Source: Oscillospiraceae bacterium | GTDB lineage: Bacteria; Bacillota; Clostridia; Oscillospirales; Oscillospiraceae | DNA: 64,000 nucleotides | Direction of reading: 5' to 3' | Assembly (NCBI GenBank): GCA_031261325.1 | Contig: JAISKH010000067.1 | Location: 59,171 to 123,170, forward strand | Made by a program: the position numbers and the translations under genes | In this document: one piece after another, positions 24,438-33,902 of the stretch | How positions within the stretch are numbered: the first letter of the stretch is position 1 | How the letters are laid out: every line of letters starts with the position of its first letter | The notes under the pieces: generated by a model | The model's input: the letters and a program-made list of their open reading frames with translations, nothing else | Told to the model about the DNA's origin: nothing | Databases searched by the model: none

Positions 24438-25424
24438 ATGAAATATTACGACGTAACCACCGAGCTTGTGCGGAAGCTGGGGCGCGCGAACACGGCGGGG
24501 CAACTGCGCTATAACGCGAGCGGTATTCGCGTTGCGGCGCGCGCGGCGGAGCTTTGGGTTGACGTTTCGGCGCGGTATGTTGAGCACGAGCCGTGGCTCG
24601 CCGTCGCGCTCAACGGCGCGGTTATCGCGCGATTCCCCGTGCCCGACGGGCGGAGCCGCTTTTGCGTTTACCGCAACAAGAGCGGCGAGACGACGAATGA
24701 GGTTGAGGTTATCCGCGAGACGCAGGCGATGTTCGGCGACTGTGAGGTCACGGTGCACGGGGTTGAGACGGACGACGCGGGCGAGCTTGTCCCCGTGCGT
24801 GAGCGCGAGCTGCGGCTTGAGGTAATCGGCGACAGCATTACCTCCGGTGAGGGCGCAATCGGCGCGGCGACGGAGCTTGACTGGATTGCGGCGTTCTTCT
24901 CGGCGGTGAACGCCTACCCGCGTAAGCTTGCGGCGAAGCTGGACGCGGACGTGCGCGTGTTTTCGCAGAGCGGCTTCGGCGTGACGCGCTCGTGGGACGG
25001 CGGAACGTTCGGCGCGCTGCCGAATTTCTATGACCAAGCGGTCGTATTCGCGGAGGAGAAGCACGACTTCGGCTCGTGGCAACCCGACGCGGTGATTATC
25101 AACCTCGGCACGAACGATTCGGGCGGCGGCGCGTCTGGCGCGGGATTTAAGGACGGCGCGCTCGCGTTCCTGCGCGACGTGCGGCGGCACAATCCGTCGG
25201 CGCACATCGTGTGGGCAATCGGTATGCTCGGCAGTCCTTACCTCGCGGAGCTGCGGGAGACGGTTGCGGAGTTCGGGGACGACGATTACACGGTGCTGCA
25301 GCTGCCGGAGCAGACGTTTGAGACAATCGGCGCGCGCGGGCACCCGGGCGAGCGGTGCCACGAACTTGCGGCGGAAGCTCTCGCGCGGCATTTGCGCGCG
25401 GTTTTGCCGAAGCTGAAGGCGTAA
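24438..25424 (+). CDS. SGNH esterase, carbohydrate esterase family 2-like
   Basis: A 328-residue hydrolase. Residues 1-125 form a beta-rich N-terminal domain (LWVDVSARYVEHEPWLAVAL), as in two-domain CE2 acetyl-esterases; then comes the SGNH domain with the nucleophile in VIGDSITSGEGA, an Asn in NLGTNDSGGG and the His in RGHPGERCHE. CE2 enzymes deacetylate xylan or other glycans. No signal peptide is seen, so it would act on imported oligosaccharides, in line with the intracellular GH8 enzyme. The start follows GGGAGGGC. Confidence 0.82.
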   Translation: MKYYDVTTELVRKLGRANTAGQLRYNASGIRVAARAAELWVDVSARYVEHEPWLAVALNGAVIARFPVPDGRSRFCVYRNKSGETTNEVEVIRETQAMFGDCEVTVHGVETDDAGELVPVRERELRLEVIGDSITSGEGAIGAATELDWIAAFFSAVNAYPRKLAAKLDADVRVFSQSGFGVTRSWDGGTFGALPNFYDQAVVFAEEKHDFGSWQPDAVIINLGTNDSGGGASGAGFKDGALAFLRDVRRHNPSAHIVWAIGMLGSPYLAELRETVAEFGDDDYTVLQLPEQTFETIGARGHPGERCHELAAEALARHLRAVLPKLKA

Positions 25425-25484
25425 TGCGCGCGAATAATCCGCGCGGGTATATGAAATTTATATATCCGCCGACGGATACATTTG

Positions 25485-25513
25485 TTGCGGGCGGCGCGCG
25501 CCTGTGGTATCAT
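25485..25513 (+). promoter_or_regulatory. Promoter of the alpha/beta esterase gene
   Basis: TTGCGG, 17-bp spacer, TATCAT. Confidence 0.45.
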
Positions 25514-25546
25514 TTTTGGTAAATAACTCTAAGGAGGCTTTTCCTA

Positions 25547-26494
25547 ATGGCTTATGTACAATTCAAAATGCCCGAGGGCGCGACGGGGTTCGCGATGCCC
25601 CTGCTCGACACGTCCAACATCACGCGCAAGTGGCTCGACGTGGACTACACGCCCGCCAAGCCGCACCCGATGCGCAAGCTGGACGTTTATCTGCCCGAGA
25701 CGGGCGAGGGTCCTTTCCCGACGATAATCGCGATTCACGGCGGCGCGTTCTGGGGCGGGCAGAAGAACGACATGCAGGTCGCGGCGTACTTCGACTTTAT
25801 CCCCGCGGGCTATGCCGTCGTGTCGGTCGAACAGCGGCTCTGCACGCAGCTGCCCGGCGGCGGGTATGACCCCGAGGGGCTGTTCCCGAACGCGGTGCAC
25901 GATTACCGCGCCGCGATTCGCTTCCTGCGCGCGAACGCCGCCGAGTATAAGCTTGACCCCGACAAGTTTGTCACGGCGGGCGGCTCCGCGGGCGGGTACC
26001 ACTCGATTATGGGCGCGGTTCAGCCGAACAACCCCGCGCTGTATGACGCGTCGCTCGGCTGGGCGGACGTGGACGGCTCTGTTGCCGCCGTCGTGGACTG
26101 GTTCGGCGTGGGCGACCTTGTGCTCCAGTCCGAGCTGACGGAGAACACCCCGGGCATGAAGCTGCCTGACGGCACGGAGATGAAGATGGACAACTTCGCG
26201 GACATTTTTCTCGGCGTGAACGCGCGGGAGAACCAGAACCTTGCCGCTTTCGCGGGTCCCGACCTGTGGATTGACAAGGACGTTCCGCCCGTGCTGCTGC
26301 AACACGGGATTGCCGATGAGATTGTGCCCGTCGGCTGCTCGCGCAAGCTCGCGGCGACGATTGCCGCCGTCGCTGGCGCGGAGCGCGTCGTGTTTGAGGA
26401 GTTTGAGGGCTACACGCACGGCGACATGCGCTTTAACTCCGAGGAGAACATCGCCCGCGTAGTCAAGTGGGTAAACGACACGCTGGGGATATAG
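25547..26494 (+). CDS. Alpha/beta hydrolase, esterase of the BD-FAE/lipase type
   Basis: A 315-residue cytoplasmic esterase. The oxyanion-hole motif is AIHGGAFWGG; the nucleophile Ser lies in GGSAGGYHS; the Asp in LQHGIADEIVP; the His in GYTHGDMRF. The pattern KLDVYLPETGEGPFP is typical of the bifunctional feruloyl/acetyl-xylan esterase type, so plant cell-wall ester cleavage is plausible. It has a perfect AAGGAGG ribosome site and ends at a strong terminator. Confidence 0.82.
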   Translation: MAYVQFKMPEGATGFAMPLLDTSNITRKWLDVDYTPAKPHPMRKLDVYLPETGEGPFPTIIAIHGGAFWGGQKNDMQVAAYFDFIPAGYAVVSVEQRLCTQLPGGGYDPEGLFPNAVHDYRAAIRFLRANAAEYKLDPDKFVTAGGSAGGYHSIMGAVQPNNPALYDASLGWADVDGSVAAVVDWFGVGDLVLQSELTENTPGMKLPDGTEMKMDNFADIFLGVNARENQNLAAFAGPDLWIDKDVPPVLLQHGIADEIVPVGCSRKLAATIAAVAGAERVVFEEFEGYTHGDMRFNSEENIARVVKWVNDTLGI

Positions 26495-26510
26495 CCAGCT
26501 AAACGATTAC

Positions 26511-26538
26511 GGCGGAACCGAAAGGTTCCGCCTTTTTT
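26511..26538 (+). terminator. Terminator of the esterase gene
   Basis: Perfect stem GGCGGAACC/GGTTCCGCC, GAAA loop, then TTTTTTT. Confidence 0.9.
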
Positions 26539-27521
26539 TATCGGTACCACTTGCTGTCCGGCGCGGGAGCTGCGTTTTCGGGTTCGCCCGCGAATGTTTC
26601 GGGTTGCTTCAGGATTTCGAGAAAGTCGCGCAGACCTTTGCGTGCTTCGTTGCGCTCGCCGTTGCGTTCGCCGCCATGCAGCCATGCCGCTACTATGCGG
26701 CACGTGTCGCCGCGTTCGCGCTCGTTTGCTGTGGGCGCGGCTATCGGTATCGCCGTCACGCGCGACTTGAAGTCCTCCTTGCCCGGCAGGCTCCGTCCGC
26801 CGACCGTGAAGCCCTCTCCGGCGGCGAGCATGTGCGTTATGAGCAGGTACGAGTCCACGTAACGCACGCGGCGCGGCTCGAACCCGTGCGCGCGGCACAG
26901 CTCAAGCGGCATTTCGCGCGCGGACGATACTTCGAGAATCAGCGTTTTGTCGCGCAGCGGCGTGAAGTCGCTCGCGGTTTCGGTCATGCCGTAGGCGGTG
27001 GGGACGATGAAGAATCGCTCCGCCGCGCCGACGCTTACGCTGTCAAGGTCGGGCACGTCCGCAACCTCGTGGGCGAACGTGAACGCCGCGTCAAGCTCGC
27101 CCGTCAGCAGCTTTTCGCGCAGCTCGCTGTGATTGTAATACTCGGTTTGCGCGCCGAATTGCGGGTGCTTATCGCGAAACGCGTCGCGTGACAGCAGCAT
27201 CGCGCGGATTGTTGACGGGTCGTGGAACGCGCCCAAATTCAGGCTGGGGTTCGCGCCGCGCTCCAGAATTTTGCCCGACGCTATGCGGAAGCGGTTATAC
27301 ACGGGGTCAAGCTCCGCGTAAAGGCGCGCGCCGCGCTCCGTCAGGCTCACGCCGCGGCTGTTGCGCGAGAAGAGCTTGTAGCCCAATGCCTCCTCCATGC
27401 CGCGCATACTGCCCGACACGACGGGTTGGCTCATGTACAGCCCGCGCGCGGCGGCTGATATGCTGTCCGACCCCGCGACGGCGAGAAATATCTCAATCTG
27501 CTGAATAGAAACGCCTGTCAT
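26538..27521 (-). CDS. LysR family transcriptional regulator
   Basis: A 327-residue regulator. The N-terminal winged helix (residues 1-65) has QQIEIFLAVAGSDSISAAAR and MSQPVVSGSMRGMEEALGYKLF; the effector domain follows (LNLGAFHDPSTIRAML...). The C-terminal 45 residues (GGERNGERNEARKGLRDF... to SKWYR) extend past the usual LysR length. It is convergent with the esterase gene and divergent from the ABC exporter, so either may be the target; LysR proteins often control the divergent gene. Confidence 0.9.
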   Translation of the reverse strand: MTGVSIQQIEIFLAVAGSDSISAAARGLYMSQPVVSGSMRGMEEALGYKLFSRNSRGVSLTERGARLYAELDPVYNRFRIASGKILERGANPSLNLGAFHDPSTIRAMLLSRDAFRDKHPQFGAQTEYYNHSELREKLLTGELDAAFTFAHEVADVPDLDSVSVGAAERFFIVPTAYGMTETASDFTPLRDKTLILEVSSAREMPLELCRAHGFEPRRVRYVDSYLLITHMLAAGEGFTVGGRSLPGKEDFKSRVTAIPIAAPTANERERGDTCRIVAAWLHGGERNGERNEARKGLRDFLEILKQPETFAGEPENAAPAPDSKWYR

Positions 27522-27631
27522 AGCTCAACAATCTCCTCCTCCGCTTTGCGGCTCGCGTGTTGCGTCGCCGTTATTCTACCACGCGCGGCGCGGGAGCACA
27601 ATAACGGATTCCGCCCGCAAGGAACCGCCTG

Positions 27632-27660
27632 TTGAAATTCCGCGCGGCGAGTGATATACT
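27632..27660 (+). promoter_or_regulatory. Promoter of the ABC exporter gene
   Basis: TTGAAA, 17-bp spacer, TATACT. It lies in the gap divergent to the LysR gene and fixes the exporter start downstream of 27667. Confidence 0.65.
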
Positions 27661-27688
27661 GAAACAAAAAAATTGTGGGGAATGTCAA

Positions 27689-29428
27689 TTGAAAATTCTA
27701 TGGAGACTGTCACGCGAGACGCGCGGTTATCGCGCGATAATCGCGCTCGCCGTGCTGACGATTATTGCCGCTTCGGGCATCAGCCTTGTCGCGCCGAACG
27801 TGCTGACGCGGATTATCACGATGATTCAGGAGGGCATTACGCCGAACGACATGCCGACGGTCGTCGCGCTGTCGCTCCTGCTGCTCGGGCTGTACGCGCT
27901 GACGCAGATATTCCGCGCGGCGAACAACATCTTGGCGCACAAGGCGGCTTGGAACATCGTCGAAAACGTGCGCGTCAAGGTTTACGCAAAGCTGCAAACC
28001 TTTTCGACCGAGTACTTCGCTTCGGTGCACACGGGCGACCTGATGAGCCGTATCGTGTCCGACACGGGCACGCTGGAGATGCTGTACGCGCACATCATTC
28101 CGCAGACGGTTTCGGACATTTTGACGCTTATCGGCGTTACGATTGTGCTGTTCTCGATGAACGCGAAGCTCGCCGCGCTGACGTGTATACCGATTCCGCT
28201 GCTGCTGCTTTCGAGTTGGGTCTACGTGAAGAAGATTCGCCCGATATTTCGCGGGCGGCAAAAGGTGCTCGGCACAATCAACACGCGGCTGCACGATAAC
28301 TTTGACGGCATAAAGGAAATTCGCGCGTTCGGGCAGGAAAAGCGCGAGGAAGCGTTTCTGCGCGACGGATTTCGGCAGTTCACGGTCGTAACGCTTAAGG
28401 GGCTGTTTCGCGGCGCGTTTTACGGGCCGTCGCTCGTGCTGCTCGGCAACCTCGGAACGGTTATCGTCCTCGCCGTCGGCGGGTATTTCAGCTTTCTGGG
28501 CGAGATTACGCCCGCTTACGTTATCGGGTTCATCTTTTACCTGAATCTTTTCTATTCGCCGATTATGAGCATGGCGGAACGCATGGAGCCGATGCAGGAG
28601 GCGACGGCGGGCGCGGAGCGCGTCGTTGAAATACTGGACACGCCGCTGACGATTCAGAACGCGGACGGTGCGGTCGCGCTCGACGCCTGTCAGGGGGCAA
28701 TCGCTTTCGAGAATGTCGAGTTTTACTACGACGCGGCAAAGCCGATATTGAAGCACATCAACATTGAGATTAAGCCGGGGACGTTTACGGCGTTCGTCGG
28801 TCCGACGGGCGTGGGCAAGAGCACGATGGTCAACCTCGCGGCGCGGTTTTACGACCCGATTGAGGGCAGCGTCAAGCTGGACGGGCACGACCTGCGCGAG
28901 CTTACGCTTGAAAGTCTGCGCAAGCACATCGCGTTCGTGCCGCAGGACACATTTCTGTTCAACATGTCGATTGCGGAGAACATCGCTTACGCGCGCCCGG
29001 ACGCGACGGAGGCGGAGATTGTCCGCGCCGCGGAAATCGCGCGTATTCACAACGACATTCTGGAGATGCCGGATGGTTACGCGTCCGTGACGGGTGAGCG
29101 CGGCGTTAAGCTCTCGGGCGGGCAGAAGCAGCGAATCGCTATCGCGCGGGCGGTGCTGTGCGGCGCGTCCGTGCTGATTCTGGACGAAGCGACGAGCAGC
29201 GTGGACGCGGAGACGGAGCGCATGATTCAGCACTCAATCGACGAGCTGGCGGGGACGCACACGATTATCGCGATTGCGCACAGGCTGTCAACGATAATCA
29301 ACGCCGACCAGATTTGCGTGTTTCATGAGGGCGAGATTGTCGAGCGCGGAACGCACGCGGAGCTTATGGCGCGCGGCGGGCTTTACCGCCGAATGTACGA
29401 GCTGCAAACCGAGGACGCGCGGGATTAA
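27689..29428 (+). CDS. ABC exporter, fused permease-ATPase
   Basis: A 579-residue half-transporter of the MsbA/Sav1866 type. Six membrane helices span about residues 15-300 (with TGDLMSRIVSDT and the coupling helix IKEIRAFGQEKREEAFL). The ATPase has Walker A GPTGVGKST (about residue 371), the Q-loop FVPQDTFLFN, signature LSGGQKQR, Walker B VLILDEATSSVD and the switch His in AIAHRLST. All catalytic residues are intact, so it can act as a homodimer. The TTG at 27689 is chosen because it is the first start after the promoter with a ribosome site (GTGGGGA). The substrate is unknown. Confidence 0.9.
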   Translation: MKILWRLSRETRGYRAIIALAVLTIIAASGISLVAPNVLTRIITMIQEGITPNDMPTVVALSLLLLGLYALTQIFRAANNILAHKAAWNIVENVRVKVYAKLQTFSTEYFASVHTGDLMSRIVSDTGTLEMLYAHIIPQTVSDILTLIGVTIVLFSMNAKLAALTCIPIPLLLLSSWVYVKKIRPIFRGRQKVLGTINTRLHDNFDGIKEIRAFGQEKREEAFLRDGFRQFTVVTLKGLFRGAFYGPSLVLLGNLGTVIVLAVGGYFSFLGEITPAYVIGFIFYLNLFYSPIMSMAERMEPMQEATAGAERVVEILDTPLTIQNADGAVALDACQGAIAFENVEFYYDAAKPILKHINIEIKPGTFTAFVGPTGVGKSTMVNLAARFYDPIEGSVKLDGHDLRELTLESLRKHIAFVPQDTFLFNMSIAENIAYARPDATEAEIVRAAEIARIHNDILEMPDGYASVTGERGVKLSGGQKQRIAIARAVLCGASVLILDEATSSVDAETERMIQHSIDELAGTHTIIAIAHRLSTIINADQICVFHEGEIVERGTHAELMARGGLYRRMYELQTEDARD

Positions 29429-29495
29429 GGTTACGCACGGGACGAGCCTTTCGGCGCGTCCCTTTTCATTTGCGCGGGCTGCGGCGTTTTTCCGC

Positions 29496-29523
29496 TTGCA
29501 ATCAGCGGGGTTTCCTTTATAAT
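29496..29523 (+). promoter_or_regulatory. Promoter of the flavin reductase gene at 29565
   Basis: TTGCAA, 16-bp spacer, TATAAT. Confidence 0.6.
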
Positions 29524-29564
29524 GGACTGTAGATGAAAAAAATAAGCGAAAAGGAGACTGCGAT

Positions 29565-31502
29565 ATGTACACGCAACAGTACCCGAATCTTTTCAGACCC
29601 CTGAAGCTGCGGAACTTGACGGTTAAGAACCGCATAATGTCCGCGCCGAACATGCTGTTCCGCACGCTGGACGGCAGACCCGACGACTACTATGTCAGTT
29701 ACCTTGAGCACAAGGCGCGCGGCGGCGCGGGCATTGTCACGCTTGGTGAAGCGAACGTTTGCGACGGCGGCAACCACACCCCCGGCATGGAAATGTCGGA
29801 CTTCAACCTCGCGATTTTCGGCGAGATGGCGGCGGCGATTCATGAGCACGGCGCAATCGCGAGCGTTGAGCTGACGCACGGCGGCAGGAACGCAAAGCCG
29901 CAATACAACAAGAATCCGAACCTGATAATGGGACCCTGCGACGGGGTTAACGCGGCAGGCGCGCCCTCCCGCGCGATGACGGAGGATGACATGGAGTACG
30001 TCGCGAACGGCTTTGCGGACGCGGCGCAATATTATCTTAAGGCGGGGTTTGACACCGTGCTCCTGCACGTCGGGCACGGCTGGCTGATGACGCAATTCCT
30101 GTCGCCGCTCATCAACAAGCGGACGGACAAATACGGCGGCAGCTTGGAAAACCGCATGAGATTCCCGCTTTACGTGCTGCAAAAGGTGCGTGAGCGCGTC
30201 GGGGAAAAGCAGGCTCTTACGATTCGTCTGTCGGGTTCGGAGCGCGCGGTGGGCGGCTTCACGGTGGACGACACGATTGCGTTTCTTGAGCGGGCGCAGG
30301 AATATATCGACATGGCGGAGATTAGCACGGAGGATTTGCCGTGGTTCTTCGCGACGACTTACATGCCGCGCGGACAGAACGTCGAGCTGGCGGAAGCGAT
30401 TAAGAAGTCGCGCCGTGTGAATATCCCGATTTTCACGATTGGCTCAATCGTTGAACCCGCGCAGGCGGAGGAAATTATCGCGACGGGCAAGGCGGACGGC
30501 GTCAGCATGTCGCGCGCGCTGATTGCCGACCCGTATCTGCCCAAAAAGGCGCAGGCGGGACGCGCGGACGAGATTACGCCGTGTCTGCGTTGCCTTAACT
30601 GCACGGACAGCGACAATCTGTCGCGGCACTTTATTTGCAGCGTGAATCCCCTGCTCTCGCGTGAAGCGCGGCTCGGCTTCGGGGAGGATATAGGCGTTGC
30701 GAAGCACAGCAAACGCGTGCTCGTCGTCGGCGGCGGTCCCGCCGGTATGCGCGCGGCGATAACAGCCGCGGAGCGCGGGCATGACGTGACGCTCGCCGAA
30801 AAGGGCGGCGCGCTCGGCGGTCTGCTGCGCTTCACGGATACGGACAGCCTGAAGCACGACCTGCGCGCCTTTAAGGACTATCTCGTGCGCGAAACGTGCC
30901 GCTCGGGCGTGAACATTCTGCTGAACACAGAGGTTACGGACGCGCTGCTTGAGCGGCTGCGCCCCGACAACATCATCGTCGCGACGGGCAGCACGCCGAT
31001 AGTGCCGACGTTTATCAAGGGCATCGAAAAGGCGAAGCACGCGACGGAGGTTTACTTCAACCCCGACCTTGAGCTTGGGGACGACGTTGTGATAATCGGC
31101 GGCGGACTTGTCGGCGTTGAGGCGGGGCTGCACCTCGAAAATCTCGGCAAGCGCGTAACCGTGCTTGAGCTGCAAGACGAGATTGCACTTGAGGCAAAGC
31201 CCGGGTACAAGATGGGGCTGCTGCGCAAGGTCGCGGAGTCGGGCATTGGCATAGTTACGGGCGCGAACGTCAGCGAGGTTACGGACGGCGGCGTTGTGTA
31301 CTCCAAGGGCGGCGAAACCTTTACCGCGCAGGGCGGCACGGTGCTTTACGCCGTCGGTATGCGCTCCGACGAGGGCGCGTACTTCGACCTGTACGACAAG
31401 GCTCCGTTTGTCGAGCATGTGGGCGACTGCAAAAAAGTCGGCAAGGTTGACGGCGCGATACATGGCGGCTTCTTCGCCGCGATGGATATAGGAATGGTGT
31501 AG
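29565..31502 (+). CDS. Old-yellow-enzyme-type NADH:flavin reductase (FadH/BaiCD-like)
   Basis: A 645-residue three-part reductase of the 2,4-dienoyl-CoA reductase family. The FMN barrel comes first (LFRPLKLRNLTVKNRIMSAP, ELTHGGRNA, LSPLINKRTDKYGGSLENR). A [4Fe-4S] motif follows (CLRCLNCTDSDNLSRHFICS; ligands C, C, C, C). Then come the FAD domain (VLVVGGGPAGMRAAITAAERG) and the NAD domain (VVIIGGGLVGVEAGLHLENLG). The active-site HVGHGWLMTQF replaces the usual HxAHGYLLxQF. Such enzymes reduce activated C=C bonds in bile acids, cinnamates and related compounds. It appears monocistronic; the foldback element follows. Confidence 0.9.
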   Translation: MYTQQYPNLFRPLKLRNLTVKNRIMSAPNMLFRTLDGRPDDYYVSYLEHKARGGAGIVTLGEANVCDGGNHTPGMEMSDFNLAIFGEMAAAIHEHGAIASVELTHGGRNAKPQYNKNPNLIMGPCDGVNAAGAPSRAMTEDDMEYVANGFADAAQYYLKAGFDTVLLHVGHGWLMTQFLSPLINKRTDKYGGSLENRMRFPLYVLQKVRERVGEKQALTIRLSGSERAVGGFTVDDTIAFLERAQEYIDMAEISTEDLPWFFATTYMPRGQNVELAEAIKKSRRVNIPIFTIGSIVEPAQAEEIIATGKADGVSMSRALIADPYLPKKAQAGRADEITPCLRCLNCTDSDNLSRHFICSVNPLLSREARLGFGEDIGVAKHSKRVLVVGGGPAGMRAAITAAERGHDVTLAEKGGALGGLLRFTDTDSLKHDLRAFKDYLVRETCRSGVNILLNTEVTDALLERLRPDNIIVATGSTPIVPTFIKGIEKAKHATEVYFNPDLELGDDVVIIGGGLVGVEAGLHLENLGKRVTVLELQDEIALEAKPGYKMGLLRKVAESGIGIVTGANVSEVTDGGVVYSKGGETFTAQGGTVLYAVGMRSDEGAYFDLYDKAPFVEHVGDCKKVGKVDGAIHGGFFAAMDIGMV

Positions 31503-31525
31503 TCACACCATTCCTTGTTCCCCTC

Positions 31526-32075
31526 GTCCCCCGCAGGGCACCTGTTGCGCGTAACGCCGCGCTTGCTGTTTTGGTTTTTTGAATGTTTTTCATTCTCTAT
31601 GGAGATTTGCTCGCCTGTCCGGCGGGGACCCCCTTTCTTATGCGAGAAAGGGGGGAAAGCGCACTTAAGAGGGGCTGTGCCCCTCTTAAGAATCACCCCC
31701 ACAGCTAGGCGCAAACCAATTACGGCGTTACGGGCAAAAAGTTAACGCTTGGGTTGCAAGCTGCCACTTGGCAAGGACATGTGCGTTGCAACAGGGTCAG
31801 CTTTCGCGCGAGCGAGCTTGCACTTGAGTGTTGTCTTGTGCCGCGTAACTCGGTCTATCATTTGCGATAGCGACTGGAGACTTGAGTGCTTTGAGAAGCA
31901 GGGAGATTCTAAAGAGGGGCGGCAGCCCCTCTTTAGCGCGCTTTCCCCCCTTTCCCGCGTTGGAAAGGGGGCGCCGTCCGCGGAGGACAAGCGTATCTCC
32001 ATAGAGAATGAAAAACAGTAGAAAAACCAAAACAGCAGAGCGAGTGCAACGCGCAACAGGTGCCCTGCGGGGGAC
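31526..32075. repeat. 550-bp foldback element with 170-bp inverted arms
   Basis: The left arm (31526-31694) and the right arm (31905-32075) are imperfect inverted copies; shared stretches include GTCCCCCGCAGGGCACCTG, CTGTTTTGGTTTTT and TTTTTCATTCTCTATGGAGA. Each arm contains two smaller hairpins (a CCCCCTTTC/GAAAGGGGG type and an AAGAGGGGC/GCCCCTCTT type). The 210-bp centre (31695-31904) shows no gene. The element lies between two convergent genes and carries no transposase, so it resembles a MITE or foldback element. The inner hairpins could also act as terminators. Confidence 0.85.
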
Positions 32076-32087
32076 GGGAGAATATTG

Positions 32088-33902
32088 TTATGTATTTGTT
32101 CTGATTGACAAAAGATAAAGCTTGCGGTACGCGCCGTTTTCGCGCGCCATGAGCGTCGCGTGGTCGCCGCGCTCGAGTATTTGCCCGTGGTCCATGACGA
32201 AAATCACGTCGGAGTTCGTGACCGTTGACAGGCGGTGCGCGATTATTACGAGCGTCTTGCCGCGCGCGTATTCCTCCAGCCGCGATTGCAGCGTGCGCTC
32301 CGTCTCCGTGTCGATTGAAGCGGTCGCCTCGTCGAGAGCGAGCACGCTCGGCTTTGAAGCGAGAGCGCGCGCGAACGAAATCAGTTGCCGCTGACCGAGT
32401 GAGAAGTCGGAGCCGCGCTCCGCCACTTGGTGCTCGTACTCGTTCGGCAGGTTGCGGATAAACGCGTCGCAATTGGCGGCAACCGCCGCGCTTATCATGT
32501 CGTCGCGCGTTATGTCCTCCCGCCCGAGCGTGATGTTATACGCAATGTCGCCCGAGAAGAGGAACACGCTCTGCATGACAATCGCGAGTTGGCGGCGCAG
32601 GTATTTCAGGTTGTATTCGGAAATGTCCGCGCCGTCGAGCAATATTTGCCCGCGCTGCGGAATATAATAGCGCGAAATCAGGCTCATGACCGTCGTCTTT
32701 CCGCTGCCCGTCGCGCCGACGAACGCGGCGTGCTGCCCCGGCTCAATCGTAAAGCTCACGTCGCGCAGTACCCATTCCTCCGCGTTGTAGGCGAACCAGA
32801 CGTTGCGGAACTCGATGCGCCCTTTCAGCGCGCCCTCGCGTATTGTGCCGCGCTCCAAGTCCTCCTCGTCCTCCGTGTTGTCGAGAATGTCGAACACGCG
32901 GTCTGCGGATATGAGCGCGGACTGCGCCGTCGTCAGTTGCTCGGAGAGCTGGGCTATCGGCTCGAACAACTGCCGAATGTACGCCGTGAACGCGTAGAGC
33001 ACGCCAATATTGAGCGCGCCCATGCCGACGAGCTTGCCGAACGCACCGAGCAGCAGCGCGACCATTAGGTTGGAAATCATGACAATCAGCGGGTTTGAAA
33101 GGCTGTTCAGAATGACCTGCATCAGCCCGAGACGGTAATATTCGGTGTTCATATCCGTGTAGTCGTCCAGCTTGCGCCGCTCGCGGTTGAAGATTTGCAC
33201 GACGCGCATACCCGTCACGTGCTCCGCGAGAAAGCCGTTTATGCGCGACAGCAGAGTTTTGACGCGGATAAACGTGCGCCGCGCGATGAAGCGGTACAGC
33301 ACGGTTATCGCCGCGACGACGGGCACGGAAGCCATGCACCACAGGGCAAGGCTCGCGTCCAGCGCGAACATCGTCACGAGCATACCGATAATCAAAATGC
33401 CCTCGCGAATCGCCATGATGAAGATATTCGCGTACAGCTCCTGCAATTCGTCGATGTCGCTCGTGACGCGCGTCAAGATGCGCCCCGAGGCGTTTTTGTC
33501 GAAAAACCGCATGTTCAGCGACTGAATGTGCGAGAACAGGTCTGTGCGCAGCTTGTGCAGAATGTGCTGCCCGAGTGAGGTCAGCGTAACCTGCTGCGCG
33601 TAACCCGATACGCCGGACAGCAGCGTCACCGCGATGTACCCCACGGCGAGCGCGGAAATTGCGGCGAAGTCGAAGTTCGCGGGCGCGAGATAGCCGTCAA
33701 TCAATTGCCGCACGACGAGCGGCTGCGCAATCTGCGCGACGTTTAGCAGCATTGCGAACAGGAGCGCGAGCGCGGTTTTGCCCTTACTGACCCCGAAATA
33801 TTTCAGCAGACGCAGGAGCGTTCGGCGGCGTTTCTTCTCAACGTATTCGCTGAGTCTGCCCTCCGGCAAGCCGCTCTGTTTTTCGTTCGGTTTATCGCTC
33901 AT
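32088..33902 (-). CDS. Heterodimeric ABC exporter subunit with canonical Walker B
   Basis: A 604-residue permease-ATPase. The membrane part has NASGRILTRVTSDIDELQ and the coupling segment VTGMRVVQIFNRERRKLDD; the ATPase has Walker A GATGSGKTT, the Q-loop VMQSVFLF, Walker B VLALDEATASID (catalytic Glu present), the switch His in IIAHRLST, and a signature reading FSLGQRQ, degenerate against LSGGQ. The start at 33902 overlaps the partner gene's end by 11 nt. Together the two form an asymmetric pair like BmrCD, LmrCD or TM287/288, multidrug-type exporters with one weak ATP site. Confidence 0.92.
   Translation of the reverse strand: MSDKPNEKQSGLPEGRLSEYVEKKRRRTLLRLLKYFGVSKGKTALALLFAMLLNVAQIAQPLVVRQLIDGYLAPANFDFAAISALAVGYIAVTLLSGVSGYAQQVTLTSLGQHILHKLRTDLFSHIQSLNMRFFDKNASGRILTRVTSDIDELQELYANIFIMAIREGILIIGMLVTMFALDASLALWCMASVPVVAAITVLYRFIARRTFIRVKTLLSRINGFLAEHVTGMRVVQIFNRERRKLDDYTDMNTEYYRLGLMQVILNSLSNPLIVMISNLMVALLLGAFGKLVGMGALNIGVLYAFTAYIRQLFEPIAQLSEQLTTAQSALISADRVFDILDNTEDEEDLERGTIREGALKGRIEFRNVWFAYNAEEWVLRDVSFTIEPGQHAAFVGATGSGKTTVMSLISRYYIPQRGQILLDGADISEYNLKYLRRQLAIVMQSVFLFSGDIAYNITLGREDITRDDMISAAVAANCDAFIRNLPNEYEHQVAERGSDFSLGQRQLISFARALASKPSVLALDEATASIDTETERTLQSRLEEYARGKTLVIIAHRLSTVTNSDVIFVMDHGQILERGDHATLMARENGAYRKLYLLSIRTNT

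Noticed and set aside
27710..29233. Long minus-strand open frame opposite the ABC exporter
   Set aside because: Composition is Arg/His-biased and shows no domains; the exporter on the plus strand is complete with all motifs.
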